Source of the DNA: an uncultured Lachnospiraceae bacterium
GTDB taxonomy: Bacteria > Bacillota > Clostridia > Lachnospirales > Lachnospiraceae
NCBI GenBank assembly: GCA_900316075.1
Contig: ONBT01000018.1
Coordinates: forward strand, 31,767-95,766
DNA: 64,000 nt
Direction of reading: 5' to 3'
Shown here: one piece after another, positions 8,933-17,523 of the stretch
Layout: every line of letters starts with the position of its first letter
Position numbering within the stretch: the first letter of the stretch is position 1
Position numbers and translations under genes: made by a program
Notes under the pieces: model-generated
What the model was told of the DNA's origin: nothing
Seen by the model: only the letters and a program-made list of their open reading frames with translations
Databases searched by the model: none

Positions 8933-9919
8933 ATGCGAAAATACGTACTCAAGAGAATTCTGATTTCCATAGTGATTCTCTTCTTTGTGGCTTTCATCAT
9001 CTATCTGCTGATGCGCTGCCTGCCGACGTCCTACGTCGAGAACCTGGCCCGGCAGAAGTCCCAGCAGCCCGGGAGCAAGTCCTATGAGGAGTGGATGGCC
9101 CAGCTGTCCGCCTCCTACGGCATGGACAAGGGCATTGTCGCCGGCTTCTTCAGCTGGGTCGGAAACGCCCTGCGGGGCAAGTTCGGGGATTCCTGGTACT
9201 ATACGGTCCCCGTTACACAGAAATTCCATGAGACCATCTGGGTTTCTGTCTACATGGGCGCTGTAGCCATGTTCTTCGAGCTCATCATTGCCATTCCCCT
9301 CGGGGTCATTGCGGCCACCCACCAGTATCATGCGCCGGACTATGTGATTTCCATCGTGGCCATCGCCGGAATTTCGCTCCCGACCTTCTTCTTCGCCTCC
9401 CTCCTGAAGCTGGTCTTCTGTGTGAAACTCGGCTGGTTCGACCTCTACGGACTCACGGGTCGTACCTACAATCAGATGACTTCTTTCCAGCAGGTCATGG
9501 ACAAGGGCTACCACCTCTTCCTGCCCATACTGGTTCTGATCGTTCTCAGCATCGGTTCCCTGATGCGCTACACTCGGACGAACCTTCTCGAGGTCCTCGG
9601 ACAGGACTACATCCGGACGGCTCGGGCCAAGGGTCTCCCCGAGAAAAAGGTCATCTATCACCACGCCTTCCGCAACACCCTGATTCCCCTGGTCACCATC
9701 ATCGGCGGCTCCCTGCCGGGTCTTTTCTCCGGCGCCCTGATTACGGAGACCCTCTTCGGAATCAACGGAATCGGCTTCACGTCTTATAATGCCATGGTCA
9801 ACGGGGATATTCCCTTCTCCATGTTCTACCTCGTATTCATGGCTGTGCTCACGCTTGCGGGCAATCTGATTTCGGATATCCTGTACGCGGTTGTTGACCC
9901 CCGTATCCGGGTATCGTAA
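8933..9919 (+). CDS. oppB: Oligopeptide ABC transporter permease OppB
   Basis: The protein has 328 residues. The N-terminal helix follows MRKYVLKRIL. The binding-protein-dependent transport domain has the EAA-type coupling loop YIRTARAKGLPEKKVIYHHA at about 222-241 and the conserved NTLIPLVTIIGG after it. The start at 8933 is chosen because CGGAGGAAC lies just upstream and the N-terminus matches OppB/DppB proteins; the frame extends farther upstream through the terminator. It forms the membrane channel together with OppC. Confidence 0.93.
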   Translation: MRKYVLKRILISIVILFFVAFIIYLLMRCLPTSYVENLARQKSQQPGSKSYEEWMAQLSASYGMDKGIVAGFFSWVGNALRGKFGDSWYYTVPVTQKFHETIWVSVYMGAVAMFFELIIAIPLGVIAATHQYHAPDYVISIVAIAGISLPTFFFASLLKLVFCVKLGWFDLYGLTGRTYNQMTSFQQVMDKGYHLFLPILVLIVLSIGSLMRYTRTNLLEVLGQDYIRTARAKGLPEKKVIYHHAFRNTLIPLVTIIGGSLPGLFSGALITETLFGINGIGFTSYNAMVNGDIPFSMFYLVFMAVLTLAGNLISDILYAVVDPRIRVS

Positions 9920-9933
9920 AGGAGTCCGTAGCA

Positions 9934-11552
9934 ATGTCGCAAAGTGAAAACAACGAAAACAAAGATATTATTCTGGAAGAAAGCCCGGAAGCAGAGGACG
10001 CTATAGAGCGCAATACCGAGTATTCCATCGGCGATGACCGCCGGGTCAAGTCCCTGACCCCCGGCGCCCTTGTCCGCCGAAGATTCTTCCGCAACAAGGT
10101 CGCCGTCATCGGCCTCTGGATCCTCATATTCATGTTCGTCTTTTCCTTCATCGGAGGGCTGATTTCTCCCTACAAGCAGGACCAGATGTTCTACCGGCAG
10201 GAGAAGGTCTCGAAGGATTTCGCCTATGCGAAAAAGAGCGACGATTACCAGTTCATGTCCCGGGATTCGAAGGTCTTCACTTCGGCCCAGCAGGCGGATA
10301 TGATCGTGGCCATTTTTGACAGCACGCCGACCTTCGATTCCATGGGCAGCACCTATTCCCTCAAGCAGGAGGGGACCGACTTCTACGGGGCCTATTCCGG
10401 AAATGACCTGGTCTGCATCGCTTTCAAGTCCGGTCTCACGGACCTCGAGGGCAAGGCCACGTTTGACTTCGATACGACGGTCGCCGCTCTCAGGGCCTAC
10501 ACGAACGGGGAGACCTCCTTTGATGTTGGCGGCACCCACTATACCATCGCAGACGATATGGTCGCTGTCAGCGGTCAGGACGTCGGAACGATTTCCTCCT
10601 TCATCCTGCGCCCGGCGGAGAACGGGGTCACCATCACGGCCGACCTCCGGAACCAGATTCTGCAGGCCATTGAGGATAATGCAGAGACCGTCACCGTGGA
10701 TGCGGCCACAGCTGCAGCTCAGGACGCTGCAGATGAAGCGGCGGAAACGGAAACCGCCACGGGCGGGGCAGTGGATGCCGAAGCGCCTGAGCAGGCAGCG
10801 GATTCCAAGACCGTATACACGATTTCCTACGATCCGGCCAAGCAGACCTGGACGATTCAGCAGGAGAAGGAGACGACCCGGTACGATACCTATTCGTCGC
10901 CTTCCCTGAAGCACCCCCTGGGTACGGATGTCAACGGCATGGATATGATGACCCGTCTCATGTACGGCGGCCGGGTCTCCCTCCTGATCGGCTTCATCGT
11001 CGAGTTCATCGCCGGTGCCATCGGCATCACCCTGGGCGGTATCTCCGGCTACTTCGGCGGCTGGGTCGACAACCTCATCATGCGTATTGTCGATATCTTC
11101 TACTGCATTCCTTCGATGCCCCTGATCATTATTCTGGGTGCGGTCATGGATGCCCTTCGGGTATCCCCGACCATGCGAATGGTCTACCTGATGATGATTC
11201 TCGGCTTCCTGGGCTGGCCCGGCATGGCCCGTCTGGTCCGCGTCTTTCGGCCCGCAGAAGGATCTTCAAGCACCTGGTGCCGAACGTCATTCCCCAGCTC
11301 ATCGTCTCCATGACCATGGGCCTTGGCGATACAATCATTACGGAAGCCACCCTTTCCTTCCTGGGTCTGGGCGTCAAGTTCCCCTTCGCTTCCTGGGGAA
11401 ATATCATCAGCGACGTAAACAATACCTATGTACTGACGAACTACTGGTTCATCTGGATCCCTGCCGGCGTTCTGCTGCTGCTCACGGTTCTGGCCTTCAA
11501 CCTCGTCGGTGACGGCCTCCGGGATGCCTTCGATCCCAGAATGAAGCGCTGA
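9934..11552 (+). pseudogene. oppC: oppC, oligopeptide permease with frame-breaking deletion of the EAA loop
   Basis: The gene reads in one frame from ATG 9934 through GMARLVR (ending at 11241). OppC homology continues in another frame as SARRRIFKHLVPNVIPQLIVS (from about 11247) to the stop at 11552. Between the two, the family's conserved coupling segment of about 20 residues (G-x-L-x3-E-x2-F-x3-A/E-A-x-G) is missing. This fits a deletion of roughly 60 nt that is not a multiple of three, rather than a simple one-base slip. In the first frame translation ends at 11313 after junk residues. The protein also has an unusual extracytoplasmic insertion of about 220 residues (roughly 80-315) after the first helix. 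It could be a real null allele or an assembly error; the flanking genes are intact. Confidence 0.85.
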
Positions 11553-11572
11553 TTGGGGAGGACGAATAGCAA

Positions 11573-12745
11573 ATGGCAAAGAAAAAAGAAGAAGGCTACC
11601 TGACCCGGCAGGAGGTCCGTCAGATTTCCCGCTACAACAAGAAGGTAACCGATGAATTAGAGAAAAAGCACAAGAGGAAGAACGTTCCAGAGTCCGAATA
11701 CATGACCACCATGCGGGACCCGGCGAACGAGGTGGAGTTCGACAACGTCCACACCTACTTCTTCACGGATGCCGGAACGGTCAAGTCCGTAAACGGCGTC
11801 TCCTTCGACATCCCCAAGGGCAAGACCGTCGGCGTCGTCGGCGAGTCCGGCTGCGGCAAGTCCGTGACCAGTCTCTCCCTGATGCGCCTTGTGCAGCGGC
11901 CCCAGGGGCAGACCGTCGAAGGGGCCATCCGGCTCAATATCGGGGATGGCAAGGCCATCGACGTGACCCAGGCCCCCGATGAGGTCATGGAAAAAATCCG
12001 GGGCAACAAGGTCTCCATGATTTTCCAGGAGCCCATGACGGCTTTAAACCCCATCTTCCGGATCGGGGACCAGGTCGATGAAGTCATCGAGCTCCACGAC
12101 GGGGCAGGAAAGTCGAAAGAGGATATCAAGCGGCGGACCATCGAGCTTCTCAATATGGTCGGCATCGCAAACTCCGAGGGCGTCTACAGTATGTACCCCC
12201 ACGAGCTCTCCGGCGGTATGCGCCAGCGTGTCATGATTGCCATGGCCCTGGCCTGCAACCCCCAGATGATCATCGCCGATGAGCCAACGACGGCCCTGGA
12301 CGTGACGATTCAGGCCCAGATTCTGGACCTTCTTCGGAACCTCAAGGACAAGATCAACGCCTCCATCATGTTCATCACCCACGACCTCGGGGTCATCGCC
12401 GAGATGGCGGACTACGTTGTGGTAATGTACGCAGGACGTGTCATTGAAAAAGGCACGGCGGAGGACATCTTCCACCATCCGGCCCATCCCTATACCATCG
12501 GCCTCATGGCTTCGAAGCCCGTCGTCGGGAAGAAGGTGGACAAGCTCTACTCCATCCCCGGCAAGGTCCCGAACCCCATCAACATGCCGGATTACTGCTA
12601 CTTCAAGGACCGGTGTGATAAGACCATCTCTGCCTGCGACGGCAAGTACCCCTGCATGGTGCAGCTCAGTGATACCCATTTCGTCTCCTGCTACCGATTC
12701 TACGATCAGGGAACGGTTCTTAACGATCAGAAAGGAGACGAGTGA
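11573..12745 (+). CDS. oppD: Oligopeptide ABC transporter ATP-binding protein OppD
   Basis: The protein has 390 residues. A charged N-terminal extension of about 50 residues precedes the ATPase domain. Walker A is GESGCGKS at 90-97, the signature is LSGGMRQRV, Walker B is [12 protein letters not shown], and the C-terminal oligopeptide-transporter extension ends with a Cys-rich segment ([21 protein letters not shown]). That segment matches the iron-sulfur-type motif found in many OppD/DppD proteins. It forms the cytoplasmic motor with OppF. The start lies 20 nt after oppC and follows GGGGAGGACG. The stop codon overlaps the oppF start by one base. Confidence 0.95.
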   Translation: MAKKKEEGYLTRQEVRQISRYNKKVTDELEKKHKRKNVPESEYMTTMRDPANEVEFDNVHTYFFTDAGTVKSVNGVSFDIPKGKTVGVVGESGCGKSVTSLSLMRLVQRPQGQTVEGAIRLNIGDGKAIDVTQAPDEVMEKIRGNKVSMIFQEPMTALNPIFRIGDQVDEVIELHDGAGKSKEDIKRRTIELLNMVGIANSEGVYSMYPHELSGGMRQRVMIAMALACNPQMIIADEPTTALDVTIQAQILDLLRNLKDKINASIMFITHDLGVIAEMADYVVVMYAGRVIEKGTAEDIFHHPAHPYTIGLMASKPVVGKKVDKLYSIPGKVPNPINMPDYCYFKDRCDKTISACDGKYPCMVQLSDTHFVSCYRFYDQGTVLNDQKGDE

Positions 12746-13830
12746 TGGCAGACGGCGTGAATTATTCTAATGATATCCTCGAGGTCCGGAATCTGAAGAA
12801 ATACTATCCCATCATGGGCGGCGTCTTTTCCCGCCCGGTCGGCTGGGTCAAGGCCGTGGACGGCATTTCCTTCTCCATTCCCCGGGGAACGACTATGGGC
12901 CTGGTCGGCGAGTCCGGCTGCGGCAAGTCCACGACGGGCCGCACCATTCTTCGGCTGGAAGGTTCCAAAACGGCCGGGGACGTCATCTTCAACGGCAAAG
13001 AGGTCTATGACCTTACCAAGAAAGAACTGAACGAGCAGCGGACCCATATGCAGATTATTTTCCAGGACCCGTTTGCTTCCCTTCAGCCCCGTATGCCCGT
13101 CGGCGAAATCATCGGCGAGGCGGTCCGGGAGCACCATATCGTTCCGGACAATGAATACGAGGACTATATCGAGCACATCATGGACGAGTGCGGGCTCCAG
13201 TCCTTTCAGAAGGACCGGTACCCCCACGAGTTCTCCGGCGGCCAGCGGCAGAGAATCTGCATCGCCCGGGCCCTGGCGCTAAAGCCCGAGTTCATCGTCT
13301 GCGATGAGCCCGTATCGGCCCTGGACGTTTCGATTCAGGCTCAGATCATCAACCTCCTGAAGGACCTGCAGGAAAAGCACGGACTGACCTACCTCTTCAT
13401 TTCCCACGACCTCTCGGTTGTAGAGCACATCTCCGACACGGTCGGGGTCATGTACCTCGGGAATATGGTAGAGTTCGGAAAGACCGACGACATCTTCGAC
13501 AACCCCCTGCATCCCTACACCCAGGCCCTGCTCTCGGCTGTACCGGTGCCGGACCCGGATGCGAAGATGAACCGGATCGTCCTTCAGGGCTCCATTCCTT
13601 CCCCGGCCAACCCGCCCAAGGGCTGCAAGTTCCACACCCGCTGCGCGAAGTGCATGGAGTGCTGCAAGACTGTAGCCCCGGACGTGCGTGAAATCACCCC
13701 CGGCCACAAGGTCGCCTGCCACCTCTATGACGGGCAGGGAACTCTGGTGGAGAAAGCGCAGCAGGAAGAGAAGGACAGCCCTTATACAAAGGCTGAAAAG
13801 AAAGAAAAGAGCCGGGACCTGACGAAATAA
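12745..13830 (+). CDS. oppF: Oligopeptide ABC transporter ATP-binding protein OppF
   Basis: The protein has 361 residues, with Walker [10 protein letters not shown] at 55-63, signature SGGQRQRI, Walker [11 protein letters not shown], and a Cys-containing C-terminal extension ([14 protein letters not shown]). The ATG at 12745 overlaps the oppD stop (TGATG), indicating translational coupling, and AAAGGAG lies upstream. A GTG three bases earlier is in frame but would overlap the oppD stop codon. It is the second ATPase of the peptide importer. Confidence 0.94.
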   Translation: MADGVNYSNDILEVRNLKKYYPIMGGVFSRPVGWVKAVDGISFSIPRGTTMGLVGESGCGKSTTGRTILRLEGSKTAGDVIFNGKEVYDLTKKELNEQRTHMQIIFQDPFASLQPRMPVGEIIGEAVREHHIVPDNEYEDYIEHIMDECGLQSFQKDRYPHEFSGGQRQRICIARALALKPEFIVCDEPVSALDVSIQAQIINLLKDLQEKHGLTYLFISHDLSVVEHISDTVGVMYLGNMVEFGKTDDIFDNPLHPYTQALLSAVPVPDPDAKMNRIVLQGSIPSPANPPKGCKFHTRCAKCMECCKTVAPDVREITPGHKVACHLYDGQGTLVEKAQQEEKDSPYTKAEKKEKSRDLTK

Positions 13831-13933
13831 GCTCTGGCAAAGAACCGCCGACGGGCATGGTACAGCTGCCGCGGATTTTCAAATATGACAGTTGTCTGTG
13901 TTGAGAGAGCAGACGGAGAGGGCAGGGAAGTAT

Positions 13934-14296
13934 ATGCCTGAAGAATATAAAGAAAAGCGCACGGAAGAGGACATGGAGCGGGACTTCGTCGTCGCGGACA
14001 TGACCGGGGTCGAGCGGCCCGGCCTCTTCAAGACCCACAAGATGGGGACCTGGAAGAATGCCGGCGGGCGCTCCGGCGCCGGGGCGGCCGGGCCTGCTGC
14101 AGGTGCAGAGGCCTCTTCCGCAGACATGACGTATGCTAAGGACCCGGCGCCGTCTCAGGAACCCATCGTCCTCACGAAGGAAGAGCGCAAGTGGTATATC
14201 CTGGGCGCCGTGAAGGCGGCCCTCATCGTGGGCTTCGTCTTCGCCGGCGGTCTGACCCTGGTGGTGCTTCTGATGTACCTCTTCCTGCCCCACTGA
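13934..14296 (+). CDS. Small C-terminally anchored membrane protein, unknown function
   Basis: The protein has 120 residues. The N-terminal half is highly charged (Glu/Lys/Arg), the middle is a Gly/Ala-rich low-complexity stretch (about 45-65), and residues about 92-116 form one hydrophobic helix ending in LMYLFLPH. ATG 13934 is chosen over the in-frame TTG at 13892 because a purine-rich GGCAGGGAAG site precedes it. It sits 103 nt after oppF and before a strong terminator, so it may be the last gene of the opp transcript. No family was recognised. Confidence 0.6.
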   Translation: MPEEYKEKRTEEDMERDFVVADMTGVERPGLFKTHKMGTWKNAGGRSGAGAAGPAAGAEASSADMTYAKDPAPSQEPIVLTKEERKWYILGAVKAALIVGFVFAGGLTLVVLLMYLFLPH

Positions 14297-14336
14297 GATA
14301 TTCAATAGAAACGTGCGCCCCGGGCACGCATATAAA

Positions 14337-14382
14337 AACAGGCATGGGAGCCGCATTTTTGTGCATCCCATGCCTGTTTTTT
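14337..14382 (+). terminator. Strong intrinsic terminator closing the opp region
   Basis: A 13-bp perfect stem (AACAGGCATGGGA / TCCCATGCCTGTT) with a 16-nt loop and a T run. It follows a small GC hairpin (CGTGC / GCACG) at about 14312-14329. Confidence 0.92.
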
Positions 14383-14432
14383 CCGTCCAAAACTGCCCAT
14401 GCAGGAGAGCCGGCGGGCTGTTTTTGGGGAAA

Positions 14433-14760
14433 GGATAAATTTCTGCTTTTTAACAAGAATCTTCTCCCTTCCGGCGGTCGCTATTCTGCGGCGTGACGAG
14501 GGAAAAGAGAAATTTCTGCTTTTTAACAAGAATCTTCTCCCTTCCGGCGGTCGTCGCTCTGCGGCGTGACGAGGGAAAGGAGAATTCTTCATATTTTCCC
14601 GTGATTCTTCTCCTTCCTCCTTCTCCCCACGGGACCTACTAGCGGGGGAAAAGGAGAATTCTTCATGCTTTCCTGTATTTCTTCTCCTTCATCCCGTATT
14701 TCGCTCTTTCCAGACGATGCCGAAAGGAGAAATTTTCACGATTTTACGTCTTTCTTCTCC
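14433..14760 (-). repeat. 73-nt-period hairpin array, locus 1 (5 units)
   Basis: The 483-nt spacer between the small membrane protein gene and the convergent EamA gene holds no gene apart from the terminator. It contains five 35-nt hairpin repeats at 14433-14467, 14506-14540, 14579-14613, 14653-14687 and 14726-14760. Unit ends are 73, 73, 74 and 73 nt apart. On the minus strand each unit begins GGAGAAG(or close) and ends TTCTCC(or close), which pair. Units 1 and 2 are nearly identical across the full 73 nt, and their core recurs almost unchanged, on the opposite strand, in locus 2 at 21835. Confidence 0.9.
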
Positions 14761-14779
14761 CCGACGCCTGTTGTCGACT

Positions 14780-15691
14780 TCATTCCATCTCACGTTTCTT
14801 CCCCGGCGTTGGCAGCTGGGCCAGAATGACGGCGGAGAAGACCAGGACGGAACCCAGAACCTCCCGATGGCTCATGCGCTCGTGCAGAAGAATAGCGCTG
14901 CTGATGGCGGAGAAGACGGACTCCAGCGACATCAGAATGGAGGCCAGGGTGGGATTGACCCGCTCCTGGCCCAGAATCTGCAAGGTATAGCCGACCCCGC
15001 TCGACAGGATGCCGGCATAGAGGATGGGGCCCCAGCCGCGAAGAAGCACTGCCAGGGAAGGCTTCTCAAAAATGAACATGCAGATGAAGCAAAGGACCGT
15101 GATGGTCAGGAATTCAATGAAAGAGAGCCGCACTCCGTCCACAAGGCCGGCGTAGCGGTCCACAATCAGAATCTGAATACTGAACACAAGGGCGCAGGAA
15201 AGGACGATGGCATCGCCTTTCTGCAGGTGCAGTGAGCCCTGCATGCAGAGGAAGTAGAGACCGGCAAGGGCCAGAATTACCGCCAGGCTGAGAAAAACAG
15301 ATGGCCGGCGGCCCAGGAAGATTCCGATGACCGGGACAAGGACGATGTAAAAGGCCGTGAGAAAGCCCGCTTTTCCTGCCGTTGTATAGGCAAGGCCGTA
15401 CTGCTGCAGAAAGCTGGCCAGGCCGCAGAAAATACCCACAAGGATGCCTGCCTTCCAGAGGCCCTTCCGCTCGGCCCGGGAGGCGGGAGGAGCCGTGGCT
15501 TTCCCGGCCCGGTCCAGGATCAGAATCAATATTCCCAAGAATACGACGGCCACAAGCGAACGGCCGAAAAGGTATGTGAAAGCCCCCATCTGGTCGGCCG
15601 CCGCGTCCTGGGCCACAAAGGTGGTTCCCCAGACGAAAGCGCCAATCAGCAGAAAGAGGACGCCGGATAGGGATGTTTTCTTTTCCTGCAT
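14780..15691 (-). CDS. EamA/DMT-family transporter
   Basis: The protein has 303 residues with about ten predicted helices in two EamA halves. The first begins GVLFLLIGAFVWGTTFVAQD and the second begins near residue 155 with DAIVLSCALVFSIQIL. The conserved WG near the N-terminus and the E-R-x-x-P/N-pattern (ERVNPTLASILMSLESVFSA) near the C-terminus are typical of drug/metabolite exporters. It acts in the inner membrane; the substrate is not predictable. It lies 29 nt downstream of the exporter ATPase gene on the same strand and could be part of that transcript. Confidence 0.9.
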   Translation of the reverse strand: MQEKKTSLSGVLFLLIGAFVWGTTFVAQDAAADQMGAFTYLFGRSLVAVVFLGILILILDRAGKATAPPASRAERKGLWKAGILVGIFCGLASFLQQYGLAYTTAGKAGFLTAFYIVLVPVIGIFLGRRPSVFLSLAVILALAGLYFLCMQGSLHLQKGDAIVLSCALVFSIQILIVDRYAGLVDGVRLSFIEFLTITVLCFICMFIFEKPSLAVLLRGWGPILYAGILSSGVGYTLQILGQERVNPTLASILMSLESVFSAISSAILLHERMSHREVLGSVLVFSAVILAQLPTPGKKREME

Positions 15692-15720
15692 AAAAACCTC
15701 ACTTTAAAAATATCCAGTTT

Positions 15721-17523
15721 TCAACCCACAGCCTTCCGGATCGCCACTTCCCGCCCGTATTTCAGAAGTTCCTTCCGGTGGGAAATGGAGAGGACGGTCC
15801 GGCCTTCCGCTGCCCGGCCCAGAGCCTGCATGAGGGCCTCTTCCGTCCGGGCATCCATGTCCGAAGTGATTTCATCCAACAATAATAATTTCGGCCGGGC
15901 CGCAATCGCCCGGGCGATGGAGAGAAGCTGGGTCTGCCCGGCCGAAAGAGTGCCCTCGGCAAGCCTCGTTCCGAGGCCCTCGGGCAGGGCTTCCACCGTC
16001 TCCAGGAGGCCGACTGTATTTAAAGCTTCCCGGGCATCTGCCTCTGAAATGTCCGGGTCATCCAGTGTGATCTGTTCCAGAATGGTACCGCCGGCCAGGG
16101 GGTGGAAGTCCTGCTCGACGCAGCCGTAGAGCCTGCGCCGCTCGCCATCAGGAAGGCTCGCGGCCTCCCGCCCGAAGAGACAGACACTGCCGCCCGTCGG
16201 CGGATAGAGGCCCAGAATCAGCTTGAAGAGGGTGGACTTTCCTTCCCCGGTCCGCCCGGTCAGGACGACGGACTCGCCTTCCTTCACTTCGAGGTCGAAG
16301 CCGGCAAACACAGGCGTATCTACGTCGTAGGAGAACGACATATTCGCTATTTTCACTGTAGGGACATTTTCGCAGCTGCTCTTCGCGTTTTCAGCTTTAT
16401 ATGTATTACGTGATAAGCCATTTGCATTGCACGCAATATTGCACGCATTGCGTACTGTCACATTTTTCTTCCCTTCGCCCACTTTTTCGGTTTGACTTTC
16501 AGCTGCCTTTGCAGTTTTGTCTGCCTCCTCCGTATTTCGCTCTTTCTCCCCCAGAAACTCCGCAATCCGCTGCACCCCGGCCACGGCCGACTGGATGCTC
16601 TGAATCTCCATCCCGATATTTTCGATGGGCGTGAAGACCTGGGCGATATAGGCAATGAAGGCAGCAGCAGTTCCGGCGCTGATTCCGAAGAAGGGGCGGA
16701 AGGCCTCCTGGGACGCCAGAATCATCATGACCGCCGTAATGGCCGTCTGGGTGATGATGACGACCGGGGAATAGATGGCGTCGCAGAAATTGGCTTCCTC
16801 CCTGGCTTTGAAGCTGTCGGACACCGCCTTGTCGTAGCGCTCCTCCATGAAGGCTTCTCCGTGGTAGAGGCGGATGGGGCGCCGCGCAGCAACGGTCTCA
16901 GGCAGGATGCGGTTGGCCAGGGCCACGGCGGCCCGATTGGCCCGCTGGGCAAAGAGGGCCTTCTTCTGAATCTTTGCCGTGAAAAGGCCGATGAGGGGAA
17001 AGGATATCAAGAGTAATATAGCCAGCCCCGGGCTCTTCGTAAAAATCACGACGACTATGCCGATCAGGGAAGCCGTATCCACCGCCATGCTGATGACGCC
17101 CGAAGAAAAGAGGTCTTCCAGGGTATCCACGTCGTCGGCAAAACGGGAAACCGTGTCTCCTGTGGGATGGGTGACGAAATAGGAAGCAGGCAGGCGGGAA
17201 AGCTTGTCGGCAAGCTGCTTTCGCACCCCGTGGGACAGCCTCTCTCCCCAGATGGTGAGGACGATTTCCCGGGCAGCCTCCAGGCCCCGGCTCAGGAAGA
17301 TGGTCAGGAAGTAGAAAAGGCCGGCCCCAAGCAGGGTTCCCGCGATCGCGTTCACATCACTCTTTCCGGACAGGCGGTCCACCACGTTTCCGAGAATCAG
17401 GGGAGGGACCAGATCCGCCACGGCCGCTGCGACAACGAGCAGGATCAGGGCCGCTGTCAGGCCCTTCTGCCTTCCGACCAGACTGCCGGCAAATTTCCCA
17501 AGAGAAAAACGATTATTCTTCAT
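15721..17523 (-). CDS. ABC exporter, membrane plus ATPase subunit (consensus catalytic site)
   Basis: The protein has 600 residues. Six helices span about 10-310, followed by a linker and an ATPase domain. Walker A is GRTGEGKST, the signature is the variant LSAGQ, and Walker B is LLLLDEITSDMD with the catalytic Glu present. The linker of about 60 residues is unusually long and hydrophilic, and it contains the ACGC-N3-GCGT palindrome at 16443. ATG 17523 is chosen because GCAGGAGG lies six bases upstream; an earlier in-frame ATG at 17529 abuts that site. It overlaps the upstream partner gene by 11 nt, which implies translational coupling and a heterodimer. The substrate is unknown. Confidence 0.9.
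   Translation of the reverse strand: MKNNRFSLGKFAGSLVGRQKGLTAALILLVVAAAVADLVPPLILGNVVDRLSGKSDVNAIAGTLLGAGLFYFLTIFLSRGLEAAREIVLTIWGERLSHGVRKQLADKLSRLPASYFVTHPTGDTVSRFADDVDTLEDLFSSGVISMAVDTASLIGIVVVIFTKSPGLAILLLISFPLIGLFTAKIQKKALFAQRANRAAVALANRILPETVAARRPIRLYHGEAFMEERYDKAVSDSFKAREEANFCDAIYSPVVIITQTAITAVMMILASQEAFRPFFGISAGTAAAFIAYIAQVFTPIENIGMEIQSIQSAVAGVQRIAEFLGEKERNTEEADKTAKAAESQTEKVGEGKKNVTVRNACNIACNANGLSRNTYKAENAKSSCENVPTVKIANMSFSYDVDTPVFAGFDLEVKEGESVVLTGRTGEGKSTLFKLILGLYPPTGGSVCLFGREAASLPDGERRRLYGCVEQDFHPLAGGTILEQITLDDPDISEADAREALNTVGLLETVEALPEGLGTRLAEGTLSAGQTQLLSIARAIAARPKLLLLDEITSDMDARTEEALMQALGRAAEGRTVLSISHRKELLKYGREVAIRKAVG
16443..16453. repeat. ACGC-N3-GCGT palindrome inside an ABC exporter gene
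   Basis: The sequence ACGCATTGCGT is preceded at 16429 by a related GCACGCAAT stretch. It falls in the region encoding the variable linker between membrane and ATPase domains. Confidence 0.55.

Noticed and set aside
11241..11280. Programmed ribosomal frameshift in oppC
   Set aside because: No slippery sequence or pseudoknot is evident, and about 20 conserved residues are missing rather than merely out of frame.
14302..14592. 96-codon minus-strand frame in array 1
   Set aside because: It is composed of the hairpin repeat and terminator sequence, with no start signal and no homology.
14433..14760. CRISPR-like geometry (35-nt repeats, 38-nt intervals) in the hairpin arrays
   Set aside because: The repeats differ inside an array except at their paired ends, the intervals are partly alike within a locus, and there are no cas genes in the window. 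Units also occur in opposite orientation at different loci.
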